This document shows positions 12,056 to 23,808 of a DNA stretch of 64,000 nt, in pieces. The position numbers were made by a program, and so were the translations under genes. This stretch comes from Xenoacremonium recifei (lineage: Eukaryota > Ascomycota > Sordariomycetes > Hypocreales > Nectriaceae). Positions within the stretch are counted from its first letter, which is position 1; each line of letters opens with the position of its first letter. The stretch spans positions 186,001-250,000 of the forward strand of contig WOFQ01000010.1 of assembly GCA_012184525.1 (NCBI GenBank), read 5' to 3'. Below the pieces are notes generated by a model. The model did not search any database. It saw nothing but the letters and a program-made list of their open reading frames with translations, and was not told the origin of the DNA.

Positions 12056-13742
12056 ATGTCGATGAATCCCCCGCCTGCGCCGTCCGCGGTCGAGGAGCCT
12101 GAGCAGCCTGCGGCGGGACGAAGCAACAGCTTCTCCAATCAATCGGATGATTCCCAGACAGCAGCTGAGTATGTTTTAACCATCTGGCATGTGGTGGGAG
12201 GATGTCCTAACCGGCTTCTAGGTTTATTCGGAGCCAGGAACTTCTCGAAGCTGATGCGCGCGAAGCTCTGCCATATGTATGTTGCCTCCCCCATTTCACA
12301 TTCGTCGCCTGCTGACGCACCTCTCCTAGAGCATCGACACTTGTACCAATCCTCTAGGACCTCTCCGACAAGCTGTGTTTGCTTGCTTGACTTGCAACCC
12401 GGCTCCTGCAAAGGCCGGCGACGACTGGACTCCCGCCGGAGTTTGCTATGCTTGCTCGATCCAGTGCCACGGCGAACACACGCTGGTCGAGATTTTTCAG
12501 AAGCGAAACTTCACGTGCGATTGCGGCACGAAGCGATTGCCATCAACCAGTCCATGTACTCTGCGAATCAATGAGGCTACGAACACTCGCGGCGGCGTGC
12601 ACTCGACCGAACCCGACGTCAACAACAAGTACAACCAAAACTTCCGCAATCGCTTCTGCGGATGCGAATGTGACTATGACCCCTTCCAACAGAAGGGCAC
12701 CATGTTCCAGTGCCTTGGTCTAGGAACAGCCGAGACTGGCGGCTGCGGGGAGGACTGGTATCACCCAGGCTGTCTCGTGGGCATGGGGCCAAACTGGTTT
12801 GAGAAGATGGAGAAGCCGAAGAAGCCAGCCCAGAGCAACACCGGAAGCACAGAGTTAGCGACAATCGCGGAGGGCAACGAGAACGTGCAGAACGGAGGCG
12901 AGACAGCTATTGAAGAGGAAGAAGACGATGTGCCGATGCCACCGGGATTCCCTGAGGAAGATGCCTTTGCAAGCTTCCTCTGCTATAAGTGTGTCGAGGC
13001 GTATCCATGGATCAAGCGGTACGCCGGCACAGCAAGCTTCCTCCCTGCCGTCTTCGCCAATCAGGCCAAAACAGAGAACGAAGACCCGGCGACAGAGGCG
13101 AAGGCAGAGACTGGTGGAGAGGAGCAGAAAACAGAAGATACGACTTCTCGCAAGCGCAAGGCTGAAGACGATGTTGAAGATGGGACAGATGCCAAGCGTG
13201 TCAAGGCAGACGGTGCCTCAGAGCAGCCTACTGCTCCGACTCTTCCCTCGGACTGCAAACTGCGCAACTTCCCGTCCGCACTAACAGCGCCCTTCTCTCT
13301 CTTCTTCAAAGAAGACTTTCGGGACCAATTCTGCCGCTGCTCATCCTGCTACCCCAACCTCAACCCGCACCCACAGCTCCTGGAGGAAGAGGAAGTCTAC
13401 GAACCTCCCATGTCGGACGACGGCGGCGCCTCGCAGCACGGCGGCTCAACCCACGGCAGCGGCAGTCTGCTGGAGCGCGGCGAGAGCGCCCTGCGCAACG
13501 TCGACCGCGTGCGCGCCATTGAGGGCGTCATGGCCTACAACCACCTCAAGGAGCAGCTCAAACCCTTCTTCCAGCAGTTCGCCGAGAGCGGCCAGGCCAT
13601 TGGCGCCGAGGACATCAAGGCGTACTTTGCGAAGCTTCGGGGTGATGAGCAAGGCATCAAGGACGCGGGCGAGGCTGCGGCCTCATCGTCCAAGGATGGA
13701 GAAGGGGAAGGGGATGGGCGACAGGAGCAGAGTGGATATTGA
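12056..13742 (+). CDS. UBR-box and PHD-finger protein (UBR7/Mlo2-like)
   Basis: Three exons (12056..12168, 12222..12276, 12330..13742) give 526 residues, beginning MSMNPPPAPSAVEEPEQ. Residues about 57-130 form a UBR box rich in Cys/His (FACLTCNPAPAKAG, CYACSIQCHGEHTLVEI, RNFTCDCGT). A PHD-like finger follows (RFCGCECDY..MFQCLGLG..GGCGEDWYHPGCLVG). Next come an acidic linker, a KRK-type basic stretch that may act as a nuclear signal, and a C-terminal Cys cluster (FRDQFCRCSSCYPNLNPHPQLLEEEEVYEPP) typical of this family. UBR7 in animals and Mlo2 in fission yeast have this order; UBR7 has been described as a histone H2B ubiquitin ligase acting through the PHD finger. The E3 role here is inferred. 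It shares an approximately 535-bp promoter with MCM2. Confidence 0.9.
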
Positions 13743-14069
13743 TGTCCATATTGGAGTATTTGGTGATGAGATGATGAGACTTGTATTTGTATCACATAGT
13801 TCTGGGGATCAGATGCGGCGCTTTAGGGTTTGGGAGATTTCAAGGTCAAGACTGCAATCACTGGGAGATGTTCCGAAGGCCTTAACATGAAACAAGTTAA
13901 TGTGATTTCAAATCTACCGTCCAATCGCCTACATGATATGTACCAAAACAACCTTTGTCCTCTATATTAACCAAACTCAAACCCGCCAACACCGCGCCAT
14001 GCCCAAACACCAATGTCGTAAATGGAGGGGGTGGGTATCGTGGAATCAAATACTGACACACCCGGGCTC
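13743..14069. other. Convergent 3' intergenic region
   Basis: A 327-bp tail-to-tail spacer between the UBR-box gene and the coiled-coil gene. Presumably 3' UTRs; no structure recognised. Confidence 0.6.
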
Positions 14070-15179
14070 CTATTGCCCAGTCGAACCCGTACTTGACGCC
14101 GCGCTCAGCGGCCGCGGTGGCGGCACGGGCATCTCGTGCCCTGCCGACGAGTCCTCCCGCTGCATGGCGATGCCGCCCAGCATGCTCATCGACGGCATCT
14201 GTTGGCCGTCGCTGTCCTCAGCCTGACTGTCAAGCTGCTCCTGCGCGGCCTTGAGATCCAGCTCGCGCAGCCGGTCCTTCTCGGCGGGATCAATGATGTC
14301 GTCGTCGTCGCTCCAGAAGGGGTCATCGTCTTCCAGCTCGGGCATGGCGAGGCGTTTCCAGAAACGCAGTTCCTGGCGGATCGCCTTCTCGTCCACGCGC
14401 CGGTCCCAGCGGGCCTCGTTCTCGTCGTACTTGCTCCTGAAGTTTCGGAGGTTCTCGTTGGCCTTGCCCGCGTGGGCTTGCATCTGCCAGATCTGCTCGC
14501 GGAGACGGCTATTCTCATCACGGGCTTCGGCGAGTTGCTTGCGGTAGGAGCGGTGCCAGGCGGCGACGTCGTTGACGTGTTTGGTCTTGTATTCGTGGAA
14601 TTGCTTGAGCATGATGGCGAGGGCGTTGGCGTATTGGGCAAGTAGTGAGGCGTTGGCATCTCGGCTCAGCTTGGCCCTTTCGAGAGACTCGGTAAGGAGG
14701 GAGACGAGAGCGTCGAGATTTTGTTCTTGGCCTGGAGCGACCGCTTGTCAGCCTCGTGAAGATTGGGGAATGGGGGAGAGAGCCAACGTACTGTTGAGTT
14801 CTGCAGCTGCACCGCCAATGAGTTCTCCATTGGTCAAGCTTTGGGACTTGGCCTTGTTCCGTACGCGGCCCAGCCCGCTGATGATATCCTCTGTGACTCT
14901 CCGATTCTCCGCCAGTTGCCGGCTGAGCTCCTCGACCATGCCATAGATGTAGTTGAGCTCGGCCTGGTGCCCGGCGGGAGTGGGAATGGGCATGGCGGCC
15001 CCCATCCCGCCGCCATTCATGCCATTCATCATGTTGTGCTGATGCGACGGAAGCTGCTGAGGGTGTGTTTGCTGCGGCGAGTGATGGCGAGACGCGGGCG
15101 GTTGGGACTGGTGAGGCTGCGCCTGGGGCTGATCGCGGGGAGCTGAAGTTGACAATGGAGGTGGACTAGGAAAGCTCAT
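14070..15179 (-). CDS. Unnamed coiled-coil protein with acidic C-terminal segment
   Basis: Two exons, complement(14070..14731, 14792..15179), joined by a 60-nt GT..AG intron, give 349 residues. The start MSFPSPPPLSTSAPRD was chosen because the upstream in-frame extension has no family character. Residues 1-75 are Pro/Gln/His-rich and low complexity. From about residue 70 the sequence is helical and heptad-like (HQAELNYIYGMVEELSRQLAENRRVTEDII; later QEQNLDALVSLLTESLERAK and AWHRSYRKQLAEARDENSRL). An acidic stretch follows (PELEDDDPFWSDDDDIIDPAEKDRLRELD), then a Ser/Pro tail. I recognise no named domain. The pattern suggests a structural or adaptor protein found across ascomycetes; function is unknown. 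Confidence 0.8.
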
Positions 15180-15793
15180 AATCTCTCGGTTGTCTCGTCG
15201 GGTCTTGGGCGTTTCGAGATTGGCGCGTAAACTCGTCACTGGCGCGGCGGTAGGAGATTCCGTTGTGGAGCTTTCTCCAGCCTCCTGCCCGTTCCCGAGG
15301 CGGTGGCGTTGATGCTTGTAGCGGGGCGTATAGGGCAGTATGCGACTACCCGAATGTTTGAGTCCTCTTCCATCCAGAGTCTCAAGTACTCTCCAAGAAT
15401 GTTCACCCAGAATAGCTTGCATCAAGGTGGTTAAAAGAAAGCACACGTTCGTTCATCATGCTCGTATCCTATCTTTATAAATCTTTTTAGGTAACATAGC
15501 CTCATTTTCGCCAAGTCTTCCATGTGAACTTGTCTCATTTCATCGTAACGCGCCCACATGTATCCTGAGCCTCGTGAAAGCCCTTCCGTCTCCGTTGTTG
15601 TCTCATAGAAATGCGCCCGAGAGGGTCGTGAAGCGAGCGGGGTCTGGTTGCCCAGTAAGCGTTAAATATCAACAGAAATAAGAAAGTCATGTATCTCGTA
15701 AATCGTTGCTGCGGTCAGGTCATAATCGTCGTGAAACCAAAGAAATTCCCTTTTTTTGTTTTCCTGGAAAGCGCCAAATGAGAGACGGGGATT
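15180..15793. other. Intergenic 0.6 kb
   Basis: Sits upstream of the coiled-coil gene and downstream of the caspase/zinc-finger gene, both on the minus strand. Nothing specific seen. Confidence 0.6.
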
Positions 15794-18424
15794 TTAACCA
15801 TCCACCTCCATCTTATCCTCCGGTAGCTGTTGCTTTGAGTCCTGTGAAGTTGGCTCATCTGGCTGCGAAGTTGTCACTGGCGAGATGAGGGATGGTTCCT
15901 TCTGCTCCGTCGAGGACGGGCCAGCTCCATTTCCTGTACCCCCGGTACCGTTGCCAGAGCACAGCCTATATTCTCCGTTTCCTCTGGGTTCGATGATGCC
16001 TTCGTCGAGAGCCCATTGGGCCAAGAGCCCGTCGACGCCGAGTCGCGTCGCTTCGCCCTTTTCCATGTGTCGTCCAACGTGCTCTGTCCACTCATCCCAC
16101 GAAGTCGGTCCTTCAAAGAAACTTTGACATCCTGGCTTGGGGCAAGCTGATCTTTGTGGAGGTAACCGTCGTTGAACCAAGCAAGACTGTTGCAGCTCCT
16201 TGACATTTGCTTCCCAGTCCGACTGTAACTTGCTATCGCCCTTAGCGACAGCCCGTTTGATCGGGAAGGGTGCATGCATCCTTCGAAGATGCTGAGTGAA
16301 TAAGTCCTTGCGATTGAATTCATTGCCTCTCCCTTCTGCTGCACTCTGGGGGCATGCTGAGCATCGATAGTATTGTAAGCAGAGGTGCTGCGAGGCAATG
16401 TGTCTTTTCCATTCGTTCTTTGACCCAAAAGTGCTGTTGCAACCTGCAAACGAAAAGGCGCACGGGAATGGCCGAGTATGGGCTGCTGCAATATGCTTCC
16501 TCAAAGAAGAGGTGTCCTTGAAAGGCGCATGGCTGCAGTGGCTGCACCGAGTCTCTTGTTTGGGTAACGGTCGCCGAGCAGGTTTGATTCTTGCGTGATT
16601 GGGTTTATACTCTGCGGCCACGATCGAATCTTCGACACCTGACTCGTTTGCATCGAGAGAAGAAGCAGTATCGTCGTGTCGGGAGTCGGGTAAACCATCT
16701 GGTAAAATTGTCCGTGGACGATCAGCAGCCTGCTGGGCTTCATCACTTCGATGTCGAACGTGGCTTAAGGCTTTCAACTGCTCGGCAGCTTCTTGCATCT
16801 CAGCAGAATCCTCGACTTCATCTTTGGGCTTGACCGGGACGGCAGCCGCGGTGGCAGCAAGTTGAGTAACAGTCGGACTCGTTTGCGGGGCGTAATCTTG
16901 ACGATCGACTTGGCTAGGTCCATCTCGCGATGCAGGGACGTGGTAAGCATGGTCGTGGTTCTCGTCTCTCCGGACACGTGCCGGCGTTCCCACTGCATGT
17001 TCTCTTGCCTCCAAGAGGATCTTCCCGTCTTCGACTTCTCTCGGAGATGGCTTAATCCCAGTCGAGCCGACCAATCTCTGGTACAGGTGGATCATGTTGT
17101 GAGAGCTAATGTATCCCAGGAAGCAGCAGACTTTGTCATGTTGCACGACATTCCAAATCGAATGCGGCATCGAAATGAGCAACATGGTTGGCGGACCCAA
17201 GAACATGCCCTCAACGGCAATCTTGGCCCCCAGAGGCGGGGTATTGTGTAGCCACTGAGTGAAGAATGACATATCCGGGCTTGCATCGCCGACGAAAGTT
17301 GTGCAAACAAGGATTCGAGGCTCTTCAAACCTGAGCTCGGCCATTGCCTCGGGTTCGATCACCTGTTCTTCACGATCCCGCGTCTCTGGCTCTCCTCCAT
17401 TCTGCACAGGACTTGTCCGCACTGGCAGCGGTGCCAGTGTGAGGTTGTGACCTTTACCTGGAGTGAGAGTGAAGAATGTTGGGACCCGAGTTAATGATGG
17501 CGATGTCGATCCGCCGTTTGCCAATCGTGGAGCTTGAGATAAATGCTGCTTCTTCAACGCAAACACTTCCTCATACAGTTCCTTGGTGCTGAATGGACGT
17601 CCAACACCAAGTTTCTGTAGTGCCTCTACGAGATATGAGGTAAAAGATCGGTCCGTGCCATCCAGCTGGGTCCGGTCTGACGTATAAGCGGCAATTGCTT
17701 GCTTCGCTCCATGACTGCCAGCCATTGGATGATCCGGGACAGAGCAAGTATCCAGAAGCAGAACAATGTCAGACTGGGCGTCTTCAAAGAGGCATCTGAT
17801 CCCATCCCATTTCAACTTGGCCGCATCTTCTCGTGCGTTGCTAAGAAAGGCGGTCAGAGGTGATCATGATGCCGAAAATCAGCCTACTCACCAAGCCCAG
17901 TATAATTGACCGTCGGGGCCAACAAAGCCATGTCCGGCATAATAAATGATGAGCAGATGGTTTGGCCGAGCATGTTCGAGGAATGCTGCCATCTGAACTC
18001 CGAGTTTAATGCTTGGATTGGCAACAGTGGGGATCTGGCCTCGTTCTGTGTGGAAATTATACTGCTTTTGGAGAAGCTGCTCGAGTGCTGAAAGATCTTC
18101 CTCAACCGCTTCATCTTCCTGCCACCTTAATAACAACACGGAGACATCTGTATATGGGAGACGATCGGTCTGGCGCTGGATGAGCATCGCAGCATCCTGA
18201 AGATGTCGGGCGAAGGATTCAAAGTCATGACGCTCGGCGACGGGTGCTTCCTGGACGGGAAAATGCTGCTGAGACTAGGGCGGCAACGCAATTAGCACAA
18301 GGAGGAGTAGCAGTCAGGGGACTCGAGAGCTGACCGATTCATGAGGATATTGAGCTGGTTGAGACTTTGGCGCAGAAGAGGAGACCTTGGGGGCCAACTT
18401 TCGCTTCTTACTGGAGGGTTCCAT
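15794..18424 (-). CDS. Caspase-like (peptidase C14) domain fused to C2H2 zinc fingers
   Basis: Three exons, complement(15794..17840, 17892..18274, 18335..18424), give 839 residues; the first intron has an uncommon but valid GTCAGC donor. After a basic N-terminus (MEPSSKKRKLAPK) comes a caspase-like fold with the catalytic pair intact: LIIYYAGHGF (His145) and DIVLLLDTCS (Cys190). It is followed by FTSYLVEALQKLG and TKELYEEVF segments typical of fungal C14 domains. A conserved-looking middle segment (PRILVCTTFVGDASPDMSFF..) precedes a long linker. From about residue 589 there is a C2H2 array: CSHC..HIAAAH, CAFSFAGC..HIASQH, CSAC..HLRRMH and CPKPGC..HVGRH. The KRK motif and fingers point to the nucleus. 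The substrate is unknown and protease activity is inferred only from the intact dyad. Confidence 0.85.
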
Positions 18425-19356
18425 GGAGCACGATTTTCAAAGAAATTGGATCAAGACACAAAGACAACAAAAATAAAAGTCCTTCCTGCTCGGAGAGGCT
18501 TGGGCCCGTCTTGGAGATCCAGAGCTGAGGTCCGGAACGAAGACCGGTGGGAAGCTGGAGAGGACTGGAAGAAGCGGAACGACTAATGGGAGGGAAGGGA
18601 AGCCATAGACTGGAACTGAGCTGAAACGAAGAAACGGATTGAGAAAAGGCACAGGCGCAGGCACCGCGAGGCGAGTGAGCGCTGAGTCGGACTCGGGGAG
18701 GTTTCGCAGAGAGAAGAAGAGAAGAGGAGAGAGCGAATAAGGCTGGGCCCAAGGCTCGGCGAGGCTGTAGTGGTTCGGGGACGCAGTGGGGGTGAGCCGC
18801 GGCCGGTGATTGGCGGGTAGCCGAGAAAGCCCGCCCTGAGCTTGCAGATTGGTGCTTGCTGGCCGTTGAGGGGAAGGGGCGTTGCACGTTTTGGGGCGGC
18901 CTCTTCCAGGTTGCTCTTGCTTGCTCTCGCGGCGACGCCGTGCTCGTGCGGGCAGGGCAGGGCAGGTGCGTGCTGCTCAGGTGACCGGGGCTCGTCTGGG
19001 ATCGTCAGCCTCAGCCCCAAAACACGCGAACCTCTCCTTTCCACTAACAGCGTTTCGGGCAGAACTCGAGGGGTGTTGGTTGTGGGTGTTGGGAGCGCCG
19101 CAGAGATGAAGTGAGTGCCAGAGACCGCCGGGCTGGGTAGGTATTGGGCAGGTTGCTGACGACACTCGGCCTGCCCCTCCTCTCTGCACCGGGCCTCTGC
19201 CAGCCAGATGCCACAACCTTTTTCACCTCGTCTGTCCACCTCTTAGTTTCTGCCCTACTCTCTCTCCGCCGCGGCCCAGCCTATCGAAAGCGACCTCGCA
19301 ATGCGCTGCCACGAGCCCTGTGTGTGGAGCGACGGCGCACCCCCTCCTCTCTGCCT

Positions 19357-19367
19357 CCCCCCCCCCC
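19357..19367. repeat. Poly-C run (11)
   Basis: Homopolymer of eleven C. Equal-length C runs occur at 46292-46302, 48068-48078 and 60771-60781. Confidence 0.7.
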
Positions 19368-20999
19368 GCCCTCTACTGTCAGTGGACGGCGAGAGGCTCC
19401 GGCAGCGAGAGCCAGCATCCTAGGCTGACGGGTGCGCTCTTGATAGGCTCAGCCGGCCCAGCACAACAGAGCACCATCCATGTCTGGCACAGACGCGGCA
19501 CGAGCATGATACCGGCAGACAGAAGAACAGCTCAGCATATCACACCCTCCCGCCCGCTGGTCGACTCGCTGACGGAGAGCTCCAGCTCCCGTATCCTCCG
19601 ACCCGGCGACCAGGCCAGGCCAGCCAGCAAAGGACTGGGAAAGATGGCGCAGTCAAGCCAGGTCTGGGACATGGCCCATCTCGTAAACCGAGCGGGGGGC
19701 GGCTGGCTTAGTTCTTGTGTCCACCTCAACCTCGCCAGCCTTGGGTCGCGGAACAGAAGCACAAATCAGCCGGCCGGCGCACGAGATGGCCTCTCAGGGA
19801 AGACGGCAGAAGGCACCTCTGCATGGATGGACCTTTCGTGCTTGCGGCCGTCTCGTGAGCCCAGCCAAGCTGCACGGCCCAGGCTCGAGACCCGTGAGAC
19901 ACGCCAATTGCCCAGCTTTGAGGATCCAACCCAATCATGGCTTTCAGCCTGCTCTGCAGTGCAGCAACTAGGCCGCACCGGCAGCAGCACCCTCGACCAG
20001 TCCTGTGCATGTGGCACGAGCTAACGCTGGCTATGTGCGGAACAAAGGCAGCATATTGTTGTGATGATTTTCACATGGCCGGCATCGGATTGGTCGTCTG
20101 AAGGCTCCAAGATACGCCCTTCCTCTCCAGCACGGAGTAGGGATTCGGTCGTTCAATCATTGCCAGCTTCACTGGCTTCCCTCACATTCAGGCGGCAATT
20201 TTCTGAGGCCCGTCCAAGCTCAATTTACCTCAAAGACGGCCGCCTCGAAGATGACAAGTCTCTCGGGCTTCCACCCCAACCCACAAAAAAGTGACAAGAC
20301 GTGCATGCAGCATAATCAGCCTCGCCACACGCTGCACCAGCCTCAACACAAAGGATTGGAACAGGATTGCGGTCCTTGGGCACGAAGCATTTTATGCAAA
20401 AACGCCCAGGAAGGAGCCCGTCCTCCTTACACCCAATATCGGTGACCGACAGTATATCCCCTCACGTGAAGGCTTATCGTCAATTCAGCTGTCTGGGTGA
20501 AACTTATGCAGGATGCTCGTCTCACCGACTTTGATGCCCATTTTGTTGGGCTAATAAGGACGGCACATCTCTAGCTCGGACCCCGAAGTCTCCGTGCCCG
20601 ACTCTTCGTATCCAATGCCCGTTCTGACTCCTCCCTCCATGGCTCACGGATGCCGACTTGCGGTAGGATGCTGAACCTTCAACCCCACCCGCAGTTCAGT
20701 CCTGTCACATTGCCTTTCTTCTGCGCATCCCTTGCCTGCGTGGCTGCCGGGCACTTCGGATATTCGTGCCATTGGGCTTAATTGGCTGACTTACAGGCTA
20801 TACTTGCTTCTCTAAGAAGGTGACCAGTCGTTACGGGCTTTTGCTGCAGCCCCACCACCTAATAAGGTCTCGGAAACTTAAGCCATCTCGACCACCGTCT
20901 TACTGAACTTTTGGACTTGAGAGCTCATAATCTCTCATTCGATTCTGTGCTTGGCGGGCAATTTCTAAACCCGCTCTGATCGAAGCAGCAAGATACATT

Positions 21000-22400
21000 C
21001 CTATTTCTGTAAACCCCTATTTTTCTTGTTCGCTGATGTAGCAATTCTTTTTTCGCAATGGAACTAATCATGCAATATTTTGGTTTGTCCGTTCACTTGA
21101 CAAAGGTACTTCTGTCTTTGCTTCTTCAGTGACTAAACCCTCCGACACGACTTGCTTTGGTGACCGTCGCTCCAGAAGTGGACTTCAGACGGCTTCTATT
21201 TGGTTGCTCGGAACCACGAGATCTTGACGAAGAAACCAGGTTCGAGGAAATCAATTTCATGTATCTGCATAGCCAAGCTAGTGATGAATATTTTTTTGTT
21301 AGGAGCTTGAGAGGGATTAACCGGAATCCCGTCTTCTAGATAACCTGCGGTGGCCGCGGCCGTAGGCTAGCAGTATTCGCCAGCTAAAAAGCCCATGGTA
21401 TGACTGATTTTCTTTTTTCTATGAGAGCGCCAGTCTTTTTCTACCACCAAATTCTGTCTCATTCTCCTCTAAGCTTCGTTTTGATTTACTTATTTTATCT
21501 GGCTGATGGCCTCAGTTTTGCTGTTCTTATGCTGCTCATTCTCTTTTAACACCCTTGATACCCTCTGACCATCAGTGATATTTCTCGTGAGACGTGTACA
21601 TACTAAAACCTGAAGAATATATAGGTTCAAGGACTGATAGCATCATAAGATGTTTGAGGAGACTAAAATGAGGCTTTCAACATCATATTTCTCTACCTAT
21701 CATGTCATGAAGTAGTTCAACCGCAATCGGTCAAATGCCGTTGCCGAGAATCCGTGGTGATAATCTATGATAGGTTACCAATCGAAGTACCTAAGCTTTT
21801 CTATTTCATTCATTTTGAGATTTATAGCGAGATCATTGGCAGTCGTGAATGAATGCAGGATGGAGCCTTACTAAAGTAGGACCAGGCAAACTACCAGTGA
21901 TGTGACTATAGGAGTTACTAGTGAGAACTCTATTTGAATCTTTTTCAACATGTAGGGAAGTATCGTTCTTCTGCATGGAAAGACTTATGTTAGGTAATTA
22001 TTTTAAGACGAAGCGTCTCTGTTGGCTTTCCTTGTTCTCAATGTCGCGTGTTCTGGTTGTTGTTCTAGAGAAGCTGTAAGGCGTTGCCTCCCTATTCCTC
22101 TATTTTAAGATAATCATTATTATTTGCGTCTTAGGTCTACAATTCTTCTAAGACACAAATTAAAAAACAATCCTCATTTTCGGGTTGGATGACTTCCGCC
22201 TTGAGATATGGGAGCCTCCTGCTGTAGGGAATTGATCTCTTGGCTTTAGATAACGCATGATGACCGATAAGGAGATGAATTTGGCAGCATATTGTCGAAG
22301 GGAATGAATATTCACAGTAATATACTTTCAATATTATTGTTTAGGGCTTTGGTTATCAAGTCAGATAGTGCTACACATTCCAAAGTCTAATACCAATCAA
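21000..22400. other. AT-rich island
   Basis: Three sample lines (21241, 21601 and 21961) have 19-21 G+C out of 60, against about half or more in neighbouring DNA. The only ORFs are tiny. It looks like a relic altered by repeat-induced point mutation or an old insertion, but I find no recognisable element or boundary repeats. Confidence 0.5.
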
Positions 22401-23808
22401 CGCTGGTGAGAATGCCACCTTGGGTGCGCAATTGGGACGGGCCAAGACTGATGCATCATTTCCCTACGCACTGTCTGATACTGATATCAATTGGAGGCCG
22501 TCCGAAATCAAAATCTTCTCCGCGTATCTTCAAGAATCTACGGTCTACGTAACCAACCGGGATCACTTCGCTGCTGGGTTGCCTCGCGGCCGATTCCGCA
22601 GAGAGATCATCTTGATTGGGCTCGTCGTCTGCTTCTAGAAACCAGTCAAGTTTAAAAATAAAAGAACCGAGCTCTCGGGGTTCCGAGCCAGCGGCTCAGG
22701 ACCACCCCATCCGTGCTGATCGTCGAGTTTTAGCACTGGAATCAGTCAGGCACGTCAGGGGGGCAGAGAGATCAGAGGGCAATGCTGTGAGATGATAGGG
22801 TGGGATGACGACGGCTCGAGTGTGGCGAAGCACAGCCACATCGGGACGGCTGCAGCAGTTTCCTCCACAATGCACTGATTCGATGAGAGCAATTGTGATT
22901 CATCCAAGCGAAGCAGATATTTGTACAAGCGAGCGTCAATCGGCCCCTACCCATCTCTCGGGCTGCAAACTGCCGTTCTCCCAAATCCTGATCTTCTCCG
23001 GGGGCAAAGGCCACAAGGTCGCTAGGATAGGAACCGAGAGCAGGGTGCTCGCTCTAAGACCGTGTCACGAGGTGCTGTCTTGCAATCTGGCTGGGTGTTT
23101 CCATCTTTGCTGCACAGCCACACACCCTCGGGAGTTCTGGTGTCTCGCAAACGCGAGCGTAGAGGGTCTCGTCTCTGGAAGAATCGGAAAGGCTCTGGCG
23201 TTTCATGAGGAGGGGCAAGTTGTTTACGAGATGGGAGGATGACCGCAGCCAGCCGTGCGTGAGCGGGTGACGAGTCTGCCCGTTGAAAGCCTCGCCGCCG
23301 CCAGATGACAAGGCTGCGTGCGTGCGTGCCTACATAAGCATAAGCCTTCGAGAGCCGCCGCTGAGACCGAGAGCGAGCTCGAGAGACGCGCAGACGGCTT
23401 ATTGTATTGCGGATTGCTGTGCCCTCCTGCCTTTTTGCCATCAGAGCACCTGCAGATTGGCGCTTTCCCCTCTATTCACTCCAGTAGCTCTTCGGCCTGC
23501 CCGCCCTTGCGTCACTGCTGTCCAAGCTCCCAGTCCCGCCTCGACAGGGATCCTCTCGCTAACAATAAGAGGCCATGACTGCCTGAAGGCGCCGTTACGT
23601 AGTGCGCAGTGCCGCAGTGCCCACCTGCTAAGCTTCCCGGCCGTTAGAACCAACGAACCGGTCCTCGACCTTACCTTGAGCAAAACATCTGCACCTCAGC
23701 GTGTCCAGAAAAACATCACCACCACATCCCAGCGTCCATCGACCAACACTCAACACCTTTCTGCGCTTCTTGCTGCTCTAGCACACATCGCTGATACCTG
23801 CCCGCACC

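Larger units (their letters stand above)
18425..23808. other. Gene-free 5.4-kb interval with AT-rich core
   Basis: Lies between two divergent genes: caspase/zinc-finger (minus) and patatin-like (plus). The outer parts are GC-rich and probably carry promoters and long 5' leaders. The core at about 21000-22400 drops to roughly a third G+C in the lines I counted. ORFs in the GC-rich flanks overlap on both strands and have no domain. No transposase, reverse transcriptase or terminal repeat recognised. Confidence 0.6.

Noticed and set aside
14136..14645. 169-codon plus-strand ORF
   Set aside because: Antisense shadow of the coiled-coil gene, Leu/Val-rich because of complement codon bias.
19320..20024. 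234-codon plus-strand ORF
   Set aside because: Arg/Ser/Pro-rich translation typical of GC-rich non-coding DNA, overlapped by minus-strand ORFs, with no domain.
18425..23808. Transposable element in the AT-rich island
   Set aside because: No transposase or reverse-transcriptase motif, target duplication or terminal repeat could be found; kept only as an AT-rich island.
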